From NCBI GenBank assembly GCA_016719055.1, contig JADKAW010000038.1, positions 124,001 to 188,000 on the forward strand: a stretch of 64,000 nucleotides of DNA. Reading direction: 5' to 3'. A program made the position numbers and the translations under genes. How positions within the stretch are numbered: position 1 is the first letter of the stretch; every line of letters starts with the position of its first letter. This document shows, one piece after another, positions 1-7,117 of this stretch. The notes beneath the pieces are model-generated. The model did no database searches, was not told the origin of the DNA, and saw only the letters and a list, made by a program, of their open reading frames with translations. Source of the stretch: Candidatus Rhodoferax mariagerensis. GTDB lineage: Bacteria > Pseudomonadota > Gammaproteobacteria > Burkholderiales > Burkholderiaceae_C.

Positions 1-209
1 TGGGTGACCGCGCGGTGTACATCGACGCGTTTCTGGCGGCCAAAGGCTCGCTGTCACCCGACGGCATGATTCCCGAAAAAGGCCCGCTAACCGCCTTCAA
101 GGCGCTGGCCAGTGTGGACGAGAAGCTGGCCGCCGCCAAGCTGGACCTGAGCGCGGTTTACACCAACGACTTTGTCAAAAAGGCCAACGCCAAATACCCC
201 AAAGGCTGA
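1..209 (+). CDS. ABC transporter substrate-binding protein, C-terminal end (partial)
   Basis: Only the last ~69 codons lie in the window; the frame is open from base 3 to a TGA at 207-209. The tail (AFKALASVDEKL...YTNDFVKKANAKYPKG) is like the C-terminus of NMT1/SsuA-type periplasmic binding proteins, which deliver small organic ligands such as sulfonates, nitrate or thiamine precursors to a membrane transporter. The following ATPase gene starts one base after the stop, so the pair is translationally coupled in one operon. The ligand cannot be told from this fragment. Confidence 0.75.
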   Translation, partial: GDRAVYIDAFLAAKGSLSPDGMIPEKGPLTAFKALASVDEKLAAAKLDLSAVYTNDFVKKANAKYPKG

Positions 210-210
210 C

Positions 211-1095
211 ATGACACCAGCGCTTGACCTGCAGGGGGTGGCCTGCACGTTTACCGACCGGCACAACCCCGGCCAGCGCTACACCGCCGTCAAGGACGTG
301 AGCCTGACGGTTGGCGCGGGCGAATTTGTCAGCGTGGTGGGCCCCACCGGTTGTGGCAAGAGCACGCTGCTGAATGTGGGTGCCGGGCTGCTGGTGCCCA
401 GCACTGGCACGGTGACCGTGTTTGGCCAGCCCTTAAAAGGCATCAACAAGCGCGCCGGCTACATGTTTCAGACCGAGAGCCTGATGCCCTGGCGCACGGC
501 ACTGGCCAACGTGATGGCGGGGCTGGAGTTTCATGGTGTGCCTCAGGCGCAAGCCCGCGCGCAAGCCGACGAATGGCTGCGCCGCGTCGGCCTGGGCGGT
601 TTTGGCGACCGCTACCCACACCAGATGAGCGGTGGCATGCGCAAGCGGGTCAGTCTGGCGCAGACGTTGGTGCTTGACCCCGACATCATTTTGATGGACG
701 AGCCGTTTTCAGCGCTCGACATCCAGACCCGCCAGCTGATGGAAAACGAGCTGCTGGCGTTGTGGCAGGCCGGCGAGCGCCGGTCCGCCCCAAGCTCGCC
801 AGCACCTCCCACGGCGGGGCAGCCCGCAGGGCGTGGGGGGCCACCAGGTCGCAAGGCCGTGTTGTTCATCACCCATGATCTGGACGAAGCCATTGCCATG
901 AGCGACCGTGTGGTGGTGCTGAGTGCCGGGCCTGGAAGCCAACCAATTGGCGAGTTCAGCATTGACATCGAGCGCCCACGCGACGTGGCCGAGGTCAAGA
1001 TGACACCGCGCTTCATCGAACTGCACAAAGCCATCTGGGCCGTGCTGCGCGAAGAGGTGCTCAAGGGCTACCAGCAACAATTGGAGGCGGTGTAG
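211..1095 (+). CDS. ABC transporter ATP-binding protein (SsuB/TauB/NrtD-like)
   Basis: This is the cytoplasmic ATPase that powers import by the transporter whose binding protein lies just upstream and whose permease is now at 4065. Walker A GPTGCGKST is at residues 44-52. The ABC signature MSGGMRKR is near residue 138, Walker B IILMDEP near 160, and the switch histidine in FITHD near 220. The ATG at 211 follows the previous stop by one base and is preferred over in-frame codons farther upstream, which would overlap the binding-protein gene. Residues ~187-216 (bases ~768-858) form a Pro/Gly/Ser/Arg-rich insert between the Walker B region and the H-loop. The insert looks out of place in this family but keeps the frame. 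The order binding protein-ATPase-permease is typical of the SsuABC/TauABC group. Confidence 0.9.
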   Translation: MTPALDLQGVACTFTDRHNPGQRYTAVKDVSLTVGAGEFVSVVGPTGCGKSTLLNVGAGLLVPSTGTVTVFGQPLKGINKRAGYMFQTESLMPWRTALANVMAGLEFHGVPQAQARAQADEWLRRVGLGGFGDRYPHQMSGGMRKRVSLAQTLVLDPDIILMDEPFSALDIQTRQLMENELLALWQAGERRSAPSSPAPPTAGQPAGRGGPPGRKAVLFITHDLDEAIAMSDRVVVLSAGPGSQPIGEFSIDIERPRDVAEVKMTPRFIELHKAIWAVLREEVLKGYQQQLEAV

Positions 1096-1101
1096 GCGCG
1101 T

Positions 1102-1116
1102 TGTGGAAACTGATCA
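1102..1116 (+). repeat. 15-bp direct repeat, left copy (permease start region)
   Basis: TGTGGAAACTGATCA occurs here and at 4066-4080. Here it follows a TTG (1101) placed five bases after the ATPase stop, with GGAGG at 1083-1087. This is the original ribosome-binding and start region of the permease, now cut off after five codons. Confidence 0.9.
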
Positions 1117-1238
1117 GATGAGCTGGGAATTGGGCAGGGGCATGGTCGGTGGCCACGTCATCGACGGCTGCCTGGGCGCCGACGCTGGCGCCCAAGACAG
1201 CGCCAAGTGCCGGGGTGCCAACGCTTCGCCTGGTCCGC

Positions 1239-2276
1239 TCAGTCGCCAGTGATCCGGTCTCGACCGGCTTGTTTGGAGCGATACAGCGCAGCGTCAGCTC
1301 GGGCTGTCAGTGTTTGTGCATCATCACCGGCATGCATCGACGCCATACCACCAGAGACGGTGACAGTCAGCACCACCACCTGGGTCCGTCGGTCGCGAAT
1401 TTTCAGCGCCTTGGTGCGGGTACGCACCAGTTCCGCCAGCTTGCTGCATTCCTGCTGGGTTGTGTCAGGCATCAACATCGAGAATTCTTCGCCGCCATAA
1501 CGTGCCGCGCTGATGCCCGAATTAGCCGGAACACAACTCCTGAGTACCTCGCCGAGCGCTTGCAGCACCCGGTCTCCCATCACATGTCCGTGCGTGTCAT
1601 TGACCTTTTTGAAATGGTCAAGATCAAACATGACCAGCCAGTGTGATCGGCCAGGCCCGACGGGTTGCTCCAGCATGCTGGCTAGTTTTTGTTCAAACCC
1701 TTTACGATTGAGCACCTGGGTCAAGGCATCAAGCAGGGACTCGTCGCGTACCCTGGCCAGTTCACCTTGCAATCGCTGGATCTCCAGCTGGTTGACCTTG
1801 ACCTCGGATTCCAGTGCCTGGGCCGAACTGCGCATGCGAGCGCTGCCTTCAATCACCTTGGCGACGGCGGGTATGGCCAGCTTGTTGTTGGCACCGAGCA
1901 ACTCTGACACCAGGGTTTCAAGTTGTACGCCAAACTCTCCAGCCTGACCACCGGCGAGTGACGCCTTGTCGCCGAGCGATTGCATCACGCGCTGCAATTC
2001 ACTGCCAATACGGTGCATCGCCTGCGGATCCACCTCGGCCACATGCAATTGGTAAAGATTCAACAGGTCCGCATCACCCAGGCGTGGCTGTGACTGCAGG
2101 CGCTCATCCACGGCCTGGTTGAGCTGCTTGTTCATGCCCGCCGCATATTCGAACCAGACTGTGAAGGTCAAAGGGTTGAACGCAGCATCATGCTGACCCA
2201 TGTGTCCAAGCACCATGCGCAGCAGCTCTGCACTTTTTTCCTTCGATTGAGAATACCGTAAATTTGAATTTTTCAT
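1239..2276 (-). CDS. Diguanylate cyclase (GGDEF protein)
   Basis: 345 aa. The C-terminal ~165 residues are a GGDEF domain that makes cyclic di-GMP from two GTP. The metal-binding segment FDLDHFKKVNDTHGH and the active-site motif RYGGEEF (near residue 260) are intact, so activity is expected. The RxxD product-inhibition site is not obvious. The N-terminal ~170 residues are helical with a coiled-coil run (SEVKVNQLEIQRLQGEL) before the catalytic domain. This resembles the cytoplasmic diguanylate cyclases that lack a membrane segment. The gene lies inside the insertion that splits the ABC operon, on the opposite strand, with no co-directional neighbour. Bases 1117-1238 downstream hold no recognisable gene. 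Confidence 0.9.
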   Translation of the reverse strand: MKNSNLRYSQSKEKSAELLRMVLGHMGQHDAAFNPLTFTVWFEYAAGMNKQLNQAVDERLQSQPRLGDADLLNLYQLHVAEVDPQAMHRIGSELQRVMQSLGDKASLAGGQAGEFGVQLETLVSELLGANNKLAIPAVAKVIEGSARMRSSAQALESEVKVNQLEIQRLQGELARVRDESLLDALTQVLNRKGFEQKLASMLEQPVGPGRSHWLVMFDLDHFKKVNDTHGHVMGDRVLQALGEVLRSCVPANSGISAARYGGEEFSMLMPDTTQQECSKLAELVRTRTKALKIRDRRTQVVVLTVTVSGGMASMHAGDDAQTLTARADAALYRSKQAGRDRITGD

Positions 2277-2342
2277 GACAGGTCCAACAAGCGCCGGATC
2301 ATAGCGTCCTATCGGAAAAAAGCGTCCGCACCGGCTTTCAGG

Positions 2343-2518
2343 GGGTGCGATTCAAACTGATGTGGCGCATTGGTTTTCTCCCTCGCCCTTTGGGAGAGGG
2401 CAGGGGTGAGGGCTCAAGCTTGCAGCCCAACCAATCCGGCTGAGAGTGGTAGCGCTGCGAGCCCTCACCCTCTCCCAAAGGGAGAGGGAAAAAGCCCACA
2501 TCACTTTGACTCGCACCC
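2343..2518. repeat. 176-bp palindromic MITE-like element
   Basis: The outer arms 2343-2365 and 2496-2518 are inverted repeats matching at 21 of 23 positions (core GTGCGATTCAAACTGATG against the complement of CATCACTTTGACTCGCAC). Inside are two oppositely oriented blocks containing CCCTTTGGGAGAGGG and CCCTCTCCCAAAGGGAG. The outer arms are the same terminal sequence that bounds the elements at 3507 and 22048. No coding capacity and no clear target duplication. Confidence 0.75.
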
Positions 2519-2562
2519 GCTTTTTGGGGTGGTGGTCAGCCGCTGTTGGTGCGGCCACAGCG

Positions 2563-3103
2563 CTACTCGGTTTTGCGGCGACGTACCAGTTGCCAGACAC
2601 CCAGCCCGGCTACCAGGTTGCCCAGCAGCAACAGCGCGGGCCACGGCAGCAGCGGCACGGGCACCGGCGCAGCGGCCACCACGGCGGCGACGCACTGGAA
2701 AGTTTGGGTGTGTGTGTTGACGTTTAAGTTGACCGTGCCGGCAAGCACGTTGAGACACCTGCCGAATCCCGTATCGGTGGGTAACGTCATTAGATTGTTG
2801 TCAACACATCCGCCCGGGGGCGTGGGGATGACGTTGTCGCGGTTGTCCAATGATGATGGTGCCTGGGCCAATCGTGTCTTCGAGCGTGATGGTCAGCACG
2901 CTGCGCGAAGACCCGACAGGGTTGCAGGCAGGGGGCGATTCGGTACTCGTTTGGCTGCTGGTTGATGTCGTGACCGTGTGGTTGTTCGAACCTTGCGCCA
3001 GCGCCGCCGGGCTCCACCCCACAACACTGCCGCAAACCACCAGGCTGGCCAGGACGCGAGCGGCGCTGGCGGTGAATGGGCTGGTGTGAGAACGCTGTGT
3101 CAT
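2563..3103 (-). pseudogene. Exported protein with C-terminal membrane anchor, frameshifted
   Basis: The ATG at 3103 follows AAGGAA at a suitable distance and opens a signal peptide (RVLASLVVCGSVVGWSPAALA). The frame runs as far as ...TLEDTIGPGTIIIG and then continues in another frame, around base 2845, as DNVIPTPPGGCVDNN... The end is a hydrophobic stretch (PLLPWPALLLLGNLVAGLGVW) followed by RRRKTE. A signal peptide, a short extracytoplasmic body and a C-terminal TM-plus-Arg tail is the layout of IPTL-CTERM/PEP-CTERM sorted proteins, although the tripartite signal here is not canonical. One indel separates the two halves. Function unknown. Confidence 0.6.
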
Positions 3104-3506
3104 GGGTGTTCCTTGGGTTGGCAAGTGCATGGTGACGCTGCGCCCGCGCGCTTGAGTGCTTGGCATCTTACCCTGTGCCCTCGGGGCAAAGCTGCCCGTG
3201 TGTTGCAGGCCAGCGACAGGTGCCCGGTGTTGACGACATCAACGCCACTTGGCCGACCTTGCCAATCAGCCGGGTGCCGGCAGCGCTGTTGCGCGACAGT
3301 GATCTGGCGGGGTTGCACAGGTCACTACGGGTTTAATAGCGGTTAGCGCTTATGCTATATGGGCTAGAGGGTGATTTGGCTTGTATTGTTGGAGCGATAC
3401 CACCCGGTACGCCGTTGGGGCAGCACGCGTCCAAACCTTGCCAATGCGCACCAAGCACTTCGACCAGATCAGTGCCAACGGGATCAGTCAATTTATCCGG
3501 GTGTTT
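3104..3506. other. Intergenic stretch without a recognisable gene
   Basis: No ORF here has a family-like translation. It contains one copy of the ~45-bp dispersed repeat at 3336-3377 and leads into the structured repeat at 3507. Confidence 0.5.
3336..3377 (+). repeat. Dispersed ~45-bp repeat (TAGCGCTTAT...GGGCTAGAGG)
   Basis: Contains TTAGCGCTTATGCTATATGG followed by GCTAGAGGGTGATTT. This copy is close to the apparent consensus of the family. Confidence 0.65.
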
Positions 3507-3866
3507 GGGGTGCGACTCAAAGTGATGTGGCAAGGTGGAAAACCAAAGATTCACGACCCATCAAGTGCGGTGACTCAAACCCGGCCCGGTGATGGGGCCA
3601 TGTGCATGCGGGTCACATGACCCAATCACCGGGCCTGACACCGTCACCCAATCAACCCATTTGAGAAAACACCTGCCAGCTTTTCAACAGCTCACACAAT
3701 CAGTCGGGTGATACGCTTTGCGTAGGTCAAGGAGGAGACCGCGTAGCGGTCGGGGGACACGAAGCAAAGCGTATCGCCCGGCTGATTGCCACCACCCGAG
3801 CGCTGCCTGCCCGGGCTCCCTGATCGCCTGCGTGCCAGGTGGGTGTCATTCGTGAGAAGTCCACAA
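3507..3866. repeat. Structured repeat, copy A (truncated right end)
   Basis: It starts with the terminal sequence TGCGACTCAAAGTGATGTGG and is nearly identical to 22048-22503. It lacks the 79-bp inner hairpin found there: the two 22-bp arms around 3590-3630 are almost abutting. The second hairpin (ATACGCTTTGC ... GCAAAGCGTAT, 3711-3775) is preserved. The right terminal repeat is broken at 3866, where the group II intron begins. No ORF. Confidence 0.85.
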
Positions 3867-4064
3867 TCGCGGTAGAGACACCCATTACTGAGCGCCCCCC
3901 GCACAGATCCGTACGTGCCCAATTCGGGCATACGGCTCCTACCTTGGGTATTTGACGGCAAAGCGCTGGTCTGGCCATGGATGAAGGATTCTTGGGGTTG
4001 GTAGCAATGGCACAGGTTGCACAGCGTCTTCGAGATAACCATCAGAATGGATGAAAATGTGCGT
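3866..4064 (-). mobile_element. Group II intron, 3' fragment (domains V-VI)
   Basis: On the minus strand, 3938 to 3906 reads as a domain V hairpin: GAGCCGTATGCCC, a GAAT-type loop, then GGGCACGTACGGATC. The AGC triad is present. It is followed by the GTGCGGGGGGCGCTCAGTAATGG-type segment leading to domain VI, and the intron ends ...ACCGCGAT at 3866. The next bases (TGTGGACTTCTC) are the uninterrupted sequence seen in the intact repeat at 22475-22485, so the 3' splice junction is visible. Catalytic domains I-IV and the reverse transcriptase gene are missing. The fragment stops at the 15-bp repeat before the permease. Confidence 0.75.
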
Positions 4065-4892
4065 ATGTGGAAACTGATCAAACCGCGTAGCGGCAACCTT
4101 TGGCTGTGGCAGCTGGGCCTGCTGGTGCTGCTGTTTGTGTTCTGGCATGTGATGACGGTGCCCGGGCTGATCCCGCCCATGATGTTTGACAACGACCGCC
4201 AGGCGGCGTTTTTCTTTGGTGAACCGCTCAAGATGGCTGAGCGCATCTGGGTCTGGTTTGTGGCCGATGCGGACATCTACCGGCATCTGGCGGTGACATT
4301 GGCCGAGACCCTGATGGCGTTTGCCATTGGCGCCGGGCTGGGTCTGGCCGGTGGCTTGTGGCTGGCGCTGAGCCCGATGGCGTCTGCCATTCTGGAGCCC
4401 TACATCAAGGCCATGAACGCCATGCCGCGCATCATCCTTGCACCCATCTTTTCAGTCTGGTTTGGGCTGGGCATGGGCTCCAAGGTGGCGCTGGGCGTGA
4501 CGCTGGTGTTTTTTATTGTGTTTTTCAACGTTTACCAGGGTGTGAAAGAAGTCAGCCCGGTGGTGCTGGCCAATGCGCGCATGCTGGGGGCCGACCGGCG
4601 CCAGCTACTGCGCCATGTTTACCTGCCCAGCGCTACCAGCTGGGTGTTCAGCTCCTTGCATACCAGCGTTGGCCTGGCGTTTGTGGGGGCGGTGGTGGGG
4701 GAATACCTGGGCTCCAGCCAGGGTGTGGGTTACCTGATCTTGCAGGCCGAGGGCAGTTTTGACATCAACACCGTGATGGCCGGCATTGTGGTGCTGACGG
4801 TATTTGCCCTGGCCCTTGACAGCCTGGTCGGGCGCATTGAGTCGCACCTGATGAAATGGCAGCCGCGCAGCGGTGAAACTGAAAAGCTCTGA
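4065..4892 (+). CDS. ABC transporter permease (SsuC/TauC-like)
   Basis: About 275 aa, the inner-membrane channel of the transporter encoded at 1-1095. It has six or so hydrophobic segments. The EAA-type loop that docks to the ATPase is recognisable in EVSPVVLANARMLGADRRQLLRHVYLP. The ATG at 4065 aligns with the original start (TTG 1101); another in-frame ATG at 4047 lies in inserted DNA. The 2.95-kb insertion has removed the permease from its ribosome-binding site and from direct transcription with the ATPase. The reading frame is otherwise intact, so expression would need a promoter in the insertion. Confidence 0.88.
   Translation: MWKLIKPRSGNLWLWQLGLLVLLFVFWHVMTVPGLIPPMMFDNDRQAAFFFGEPLKMAERIWVWFVADADIYRHLAVTLAETLMAFAIGAGLGLAGGLWLALSPMASAILEPYIKAMNAMPRIILAPIFSVWFGLGMGSKVALGVTLVFFIVFFNVYQGVKEVSPVVLANARMLGADRRQLLRHVYLPSATSWVFSSLHTSVGLAFVGAVVGEYLGSSQGVGYLILQAEGSFDINTVMAGIVVLTVFALALDSLVGRIESHLMKWQPRSGETEKL
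4066..4080 (+). repeat. 15-bp direct repeat, right copy
   Basis: Same 15 bases as 1102-1116. Here they are codons 1-6 of the permease. Confidence 0.9.
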
Positions 4893-5125
4893 TCCACTGC
4901 GACTGGCCCGATAACCCGCCTATGAGAGGTATATTGCTCTGAAGTGCTCGTTCTGATTGGGTTAAAAGCTACGTAAGTCATAGCGTTATTGACCCAACCG
5001 GGTAACCTGGCCAGTCGGTGCGCCAACGCACCGAGATTTCATGCCGCATGGCGCAAGCTGCCATGGCTGCGCTTGAGGGTGTAGCCCGGTGGCACGCGCT
5101 GGCCGTGCCCGGTAGCTGGGACGCC

Positions 5126-6454
5126 ATGAAACATATCAAACTGAGCTTCTGGGGCTTTTTGCTCGCGCTTTGCGGCCTATGGGCGCTGGCGGACCCCATC
5201 GCAGTCATGCCGGTGACATTTGGCGGCTGGCGATCTTCGTTGCTTAACTTGACCGGCATTGTGGCCATCGGCGTGATGAGCCTGGCGCTGCTACTGGCCG
5301 CACGGCCGGTGCTGTTTGAACCATTTTTTGGTGGCCTGGACAAGATGTACCGGCTGCACAAATGGTTGGGCATCACGGCGTTGGTCATGTCTATGGCGCA
5401 CTGGCTGTGCAAGCAGGTTCCAGGCTGGCTGGTGGATGCCGGCTGGATGGCGCGACCTGAGCGCCTGCGTGGTCCGGAGCCGACGTCAACGGTATTGCAG
5501 TTTTTTCAAAGCCAGCGCGGCTTGGCCGAGGGCGTGGGAGAGTGGGCGTTTTACGCAACCGTGGTGCTGCTGATGCTGGCGCTGATCAAGTGGTTTCCGT
5601 ACCGGCTTTTCTTCAAGACACACCGCCTGCTGGCTGTGGCCTACCTGTTTTTGGTGCTGCATTCCGTGGTGCTGATGAAGTTCAGCTATTGGGGCGAGGC
5701 CGTGGGTGCGGTGATGGCCGTGTTGATGCTGGGTGGCAGCGTGGCAGCTGTCACCGTTTTGTTCAGACGCGTGGGGGCTAGCCGACGCGCTGTTGGTGTG
5801 GTGGAGCAGATCACCTATCACCGCGAAGTTCGCGTGCTGGAAGTGGCCGTGCAAATCAAGGGGCGCTGGGCTGGCCATCAGAGCGGCCAGTTTGTCTTTG
5901 TCACGTTTGATGTGCGCGAAGGCGCCCACCCGTTCACGATTTCATCGGCTTGGACGGGCGACGGCCACATGCAGTTCCTGATCAAGGAACTGGGTGACTA
6001 CACCCGGGTGTTGCCCGTCACGCTCAAGGTGGGAGACCCGGTCAAAATCGAGGGTCCCTACGGGCAGTTCACCTTTGACAACCCCCGTGTGCAGCAGATC
6101 TGGGTGGGTGGTGGCATTGGCATCACCCCGTTTGTGGCCCGTCTGACCGAGCTTGGCCGCAAACCGGACGGTAAAACCGTCAATCTTTTTTACGCCACTG
6201 CCATGCCCTACACCCTGGCCATTCACAAGTTGCGCCGACTGGCACGCGATGCCAACGTGCGCTTGCATGTGATGATTGAAGCCCGGGACGGCCGCCTGAC
6301 GGCACAGCAGATTTGCCAGGAGGTGCCAGACTGGCAGAGCAGTGACATCTGGTTTTGTGGACCACGCGCCTTTGGCCAGGCCTTGCGCAAGAATTTCAAC
6401 AGCCGGGGCTTTGCCGACGACCGCTTCCACGAAGAACTGTTTGACTTGCGCTAA
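5126..6454 (+). CDS. Ferric-reductase-like transmembrane FAD/NAD(P)H oxidoreductase
   Basis: About 442 aa. The N-terminal ~210 residues hold five to six membrane segments with histidines in pairs (LHKWLG, MAHWL, KTHRLLAVAYLFLVLHSVV), as in the haem-binding ferric reductase/NOX domain. Next comes a flavin domain with HPFTISSAW near residue 268 and an NAD(P)H domain with GGGIGITPF near 328, then CGPRAFG near the end. It would move electrons from cytoplasmic NAD(P)H through FAD and haem across the membrane, as in the predicted ferric reductase family COG4097. I chose the ATG at 5126 because residues encoded upstream (5018-5125) are not family-like. It stands alone on its strand, so the acceptor is unknown. 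Confidence 0.85.
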   Translation: MKHIKLSFWGFLLALCGLWALADPIAVMPVTFGGWRSSLLNLTGIVAIGVMSLALLLAARPVLFEPFFGGLDKMYRLHKWLGITALVMSMAHWLCKQVPGWLVDAGWMARPERLRGPEPTSTVLQFFQSQRGLAEGVGEWAFYATVVLLMLALIKWFPYRLFFKTHRLLAVAYLFLVLHSVVLMKFSYWGEAVGAVMAVLMLGGSVAAVTVLFRRVGASRRAVGVVEQITYHREVRVLEVAVQIKGRWAGHQSGQFVFVTFDVREGAHPFTISSAWTGDGHMQFLIKELGDYTRVLPVTLKVGDPVKIEGPYGQFTFDNPRVQQIWVGGGIGITPFVARLTELGRKPDGKTVNLFYATAMPYTLAIHKLRRLARDANVRLHVMIEARDGRLTAQQICQEVPDWQSSDIWFCGPRAFGQALRKNFNSRGFADDRFHEELFDLR

Positions 6455-6496
6455 CGACCTGCGTGAATGACCCGCGTTGGGTCAGGCCTACGCCGA

Positions 6497-7057
6497 CTAC
6501 CGGCCAGACAGCAGCGAGGGGCCCACATCCTGCAGCGGGCCCAGCGGATTTCTGCTGATCTCCACTTCACTGACCATCGGCTGGCCACCCCAGGAGCGGT
6601 ACACCACCAGATCCTTGACAAACAGGACCAGGCCATTAAAACGCCAGCCTGTGGTTTCGGTACGACGGTGAAAGTTGCTGAAGTCGGCCAGAAAATTGCC
6701 GGTGCGCACCCGGGCAATCTTGGCGCCGGTTATTTCGAGTCCGTGGCAGGCATCGCGTGCCTCCAGACAAGCCAGCACGCCAGGGTCCAAGTCTTCGCGT
6801 TTGAGCAGCGTGGTGGGCACGAACAACCGCACCACGTCGGAATGGGTCAGGATTTTGGTATTGGGGTGGGTTGCCGGATCAAAGCCATTATTGGCCAGCG
6901 TGGCTTTATCGCTCTTCATCGGTTCGAGCTTTTCAATGGCGTCACGCGCCGCTTCAAAGCTGTCAAACGAGGTGGACTCGGTGTGTGACCGGGGCAGCAT
7001 GGAGGTGCAGGCACTGCCCAGCAACACCAGCGGAAGCAAACAAAGGGCGTATTTCAT
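6497..7057 (-). CDS. Predicted lipoprotein, unknown function
   Basis: 186 aa. The start at 7057 gives a short lipoprotein signal (MKYALCLLPLVLLGSAC) with cysteine at about residue 17 as the acylation site. The mature part (SFDSFEAARDAIEKLEP... VRLFVP...LKREDLDPGVLACLEARDACHGLEI... WRFNGLVLFVKDLVVYRSWGGQP) resembles conserved betaproteobacterial envelope lipoproteins of unknown role. Earlier in-frame start codons would spoil the signal. It is convergent with the ferric-reductase-like gene. Confidence 0.75.
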   Translation of the reverse strand: MKYALCLLPLVLLGSACTSMLPRSHTESTSFDSFEAARDAIEKLEPMKSDKATLANNGFDPATHPNTKILTHSDVVRLFVPTTLLKREDLDPGVLACLEARDACHGLEITGAKIARVRTGNFLADFSNFHRRTETTGWRFNGLVLFVKDLVVYRSWGGQPMVSEVEISRNPLGPLQDVGPSLLSGR

Positions 7058-7117
7058 GCGCCAAGATAGCGCCAGACGGCAGCGCCCTCTGTGCGCCACC
7101 GAACCCCACCCGCAAAT

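Larger units (their letters stand above)
1117..4065. other. 2.95-kb insertion splitting the ABC operon
   Basis: The segment between the two 15-bp repeats separates the ATPase gene from its permease. It holds a diguanylate cyclase, a frameshifted exported protein, a short palindromic element, one copy of a structured repeat and a group II intron tail. It is therefore a composite of several events rather than one simple transposon. No transposase or integrase remains inside. Confidence 0.75.

Noticed and set aside
3692..4286. Open frames on the minus strand opposite the permease start (115 and 194 codons)
   Set aside because: Their recognisable parts (FIHGQTSALPSNTQGRSRMPEL, then TYGSVRGALSNGC) are translations of the group II intron tail, and the rest is antisense to the permease.
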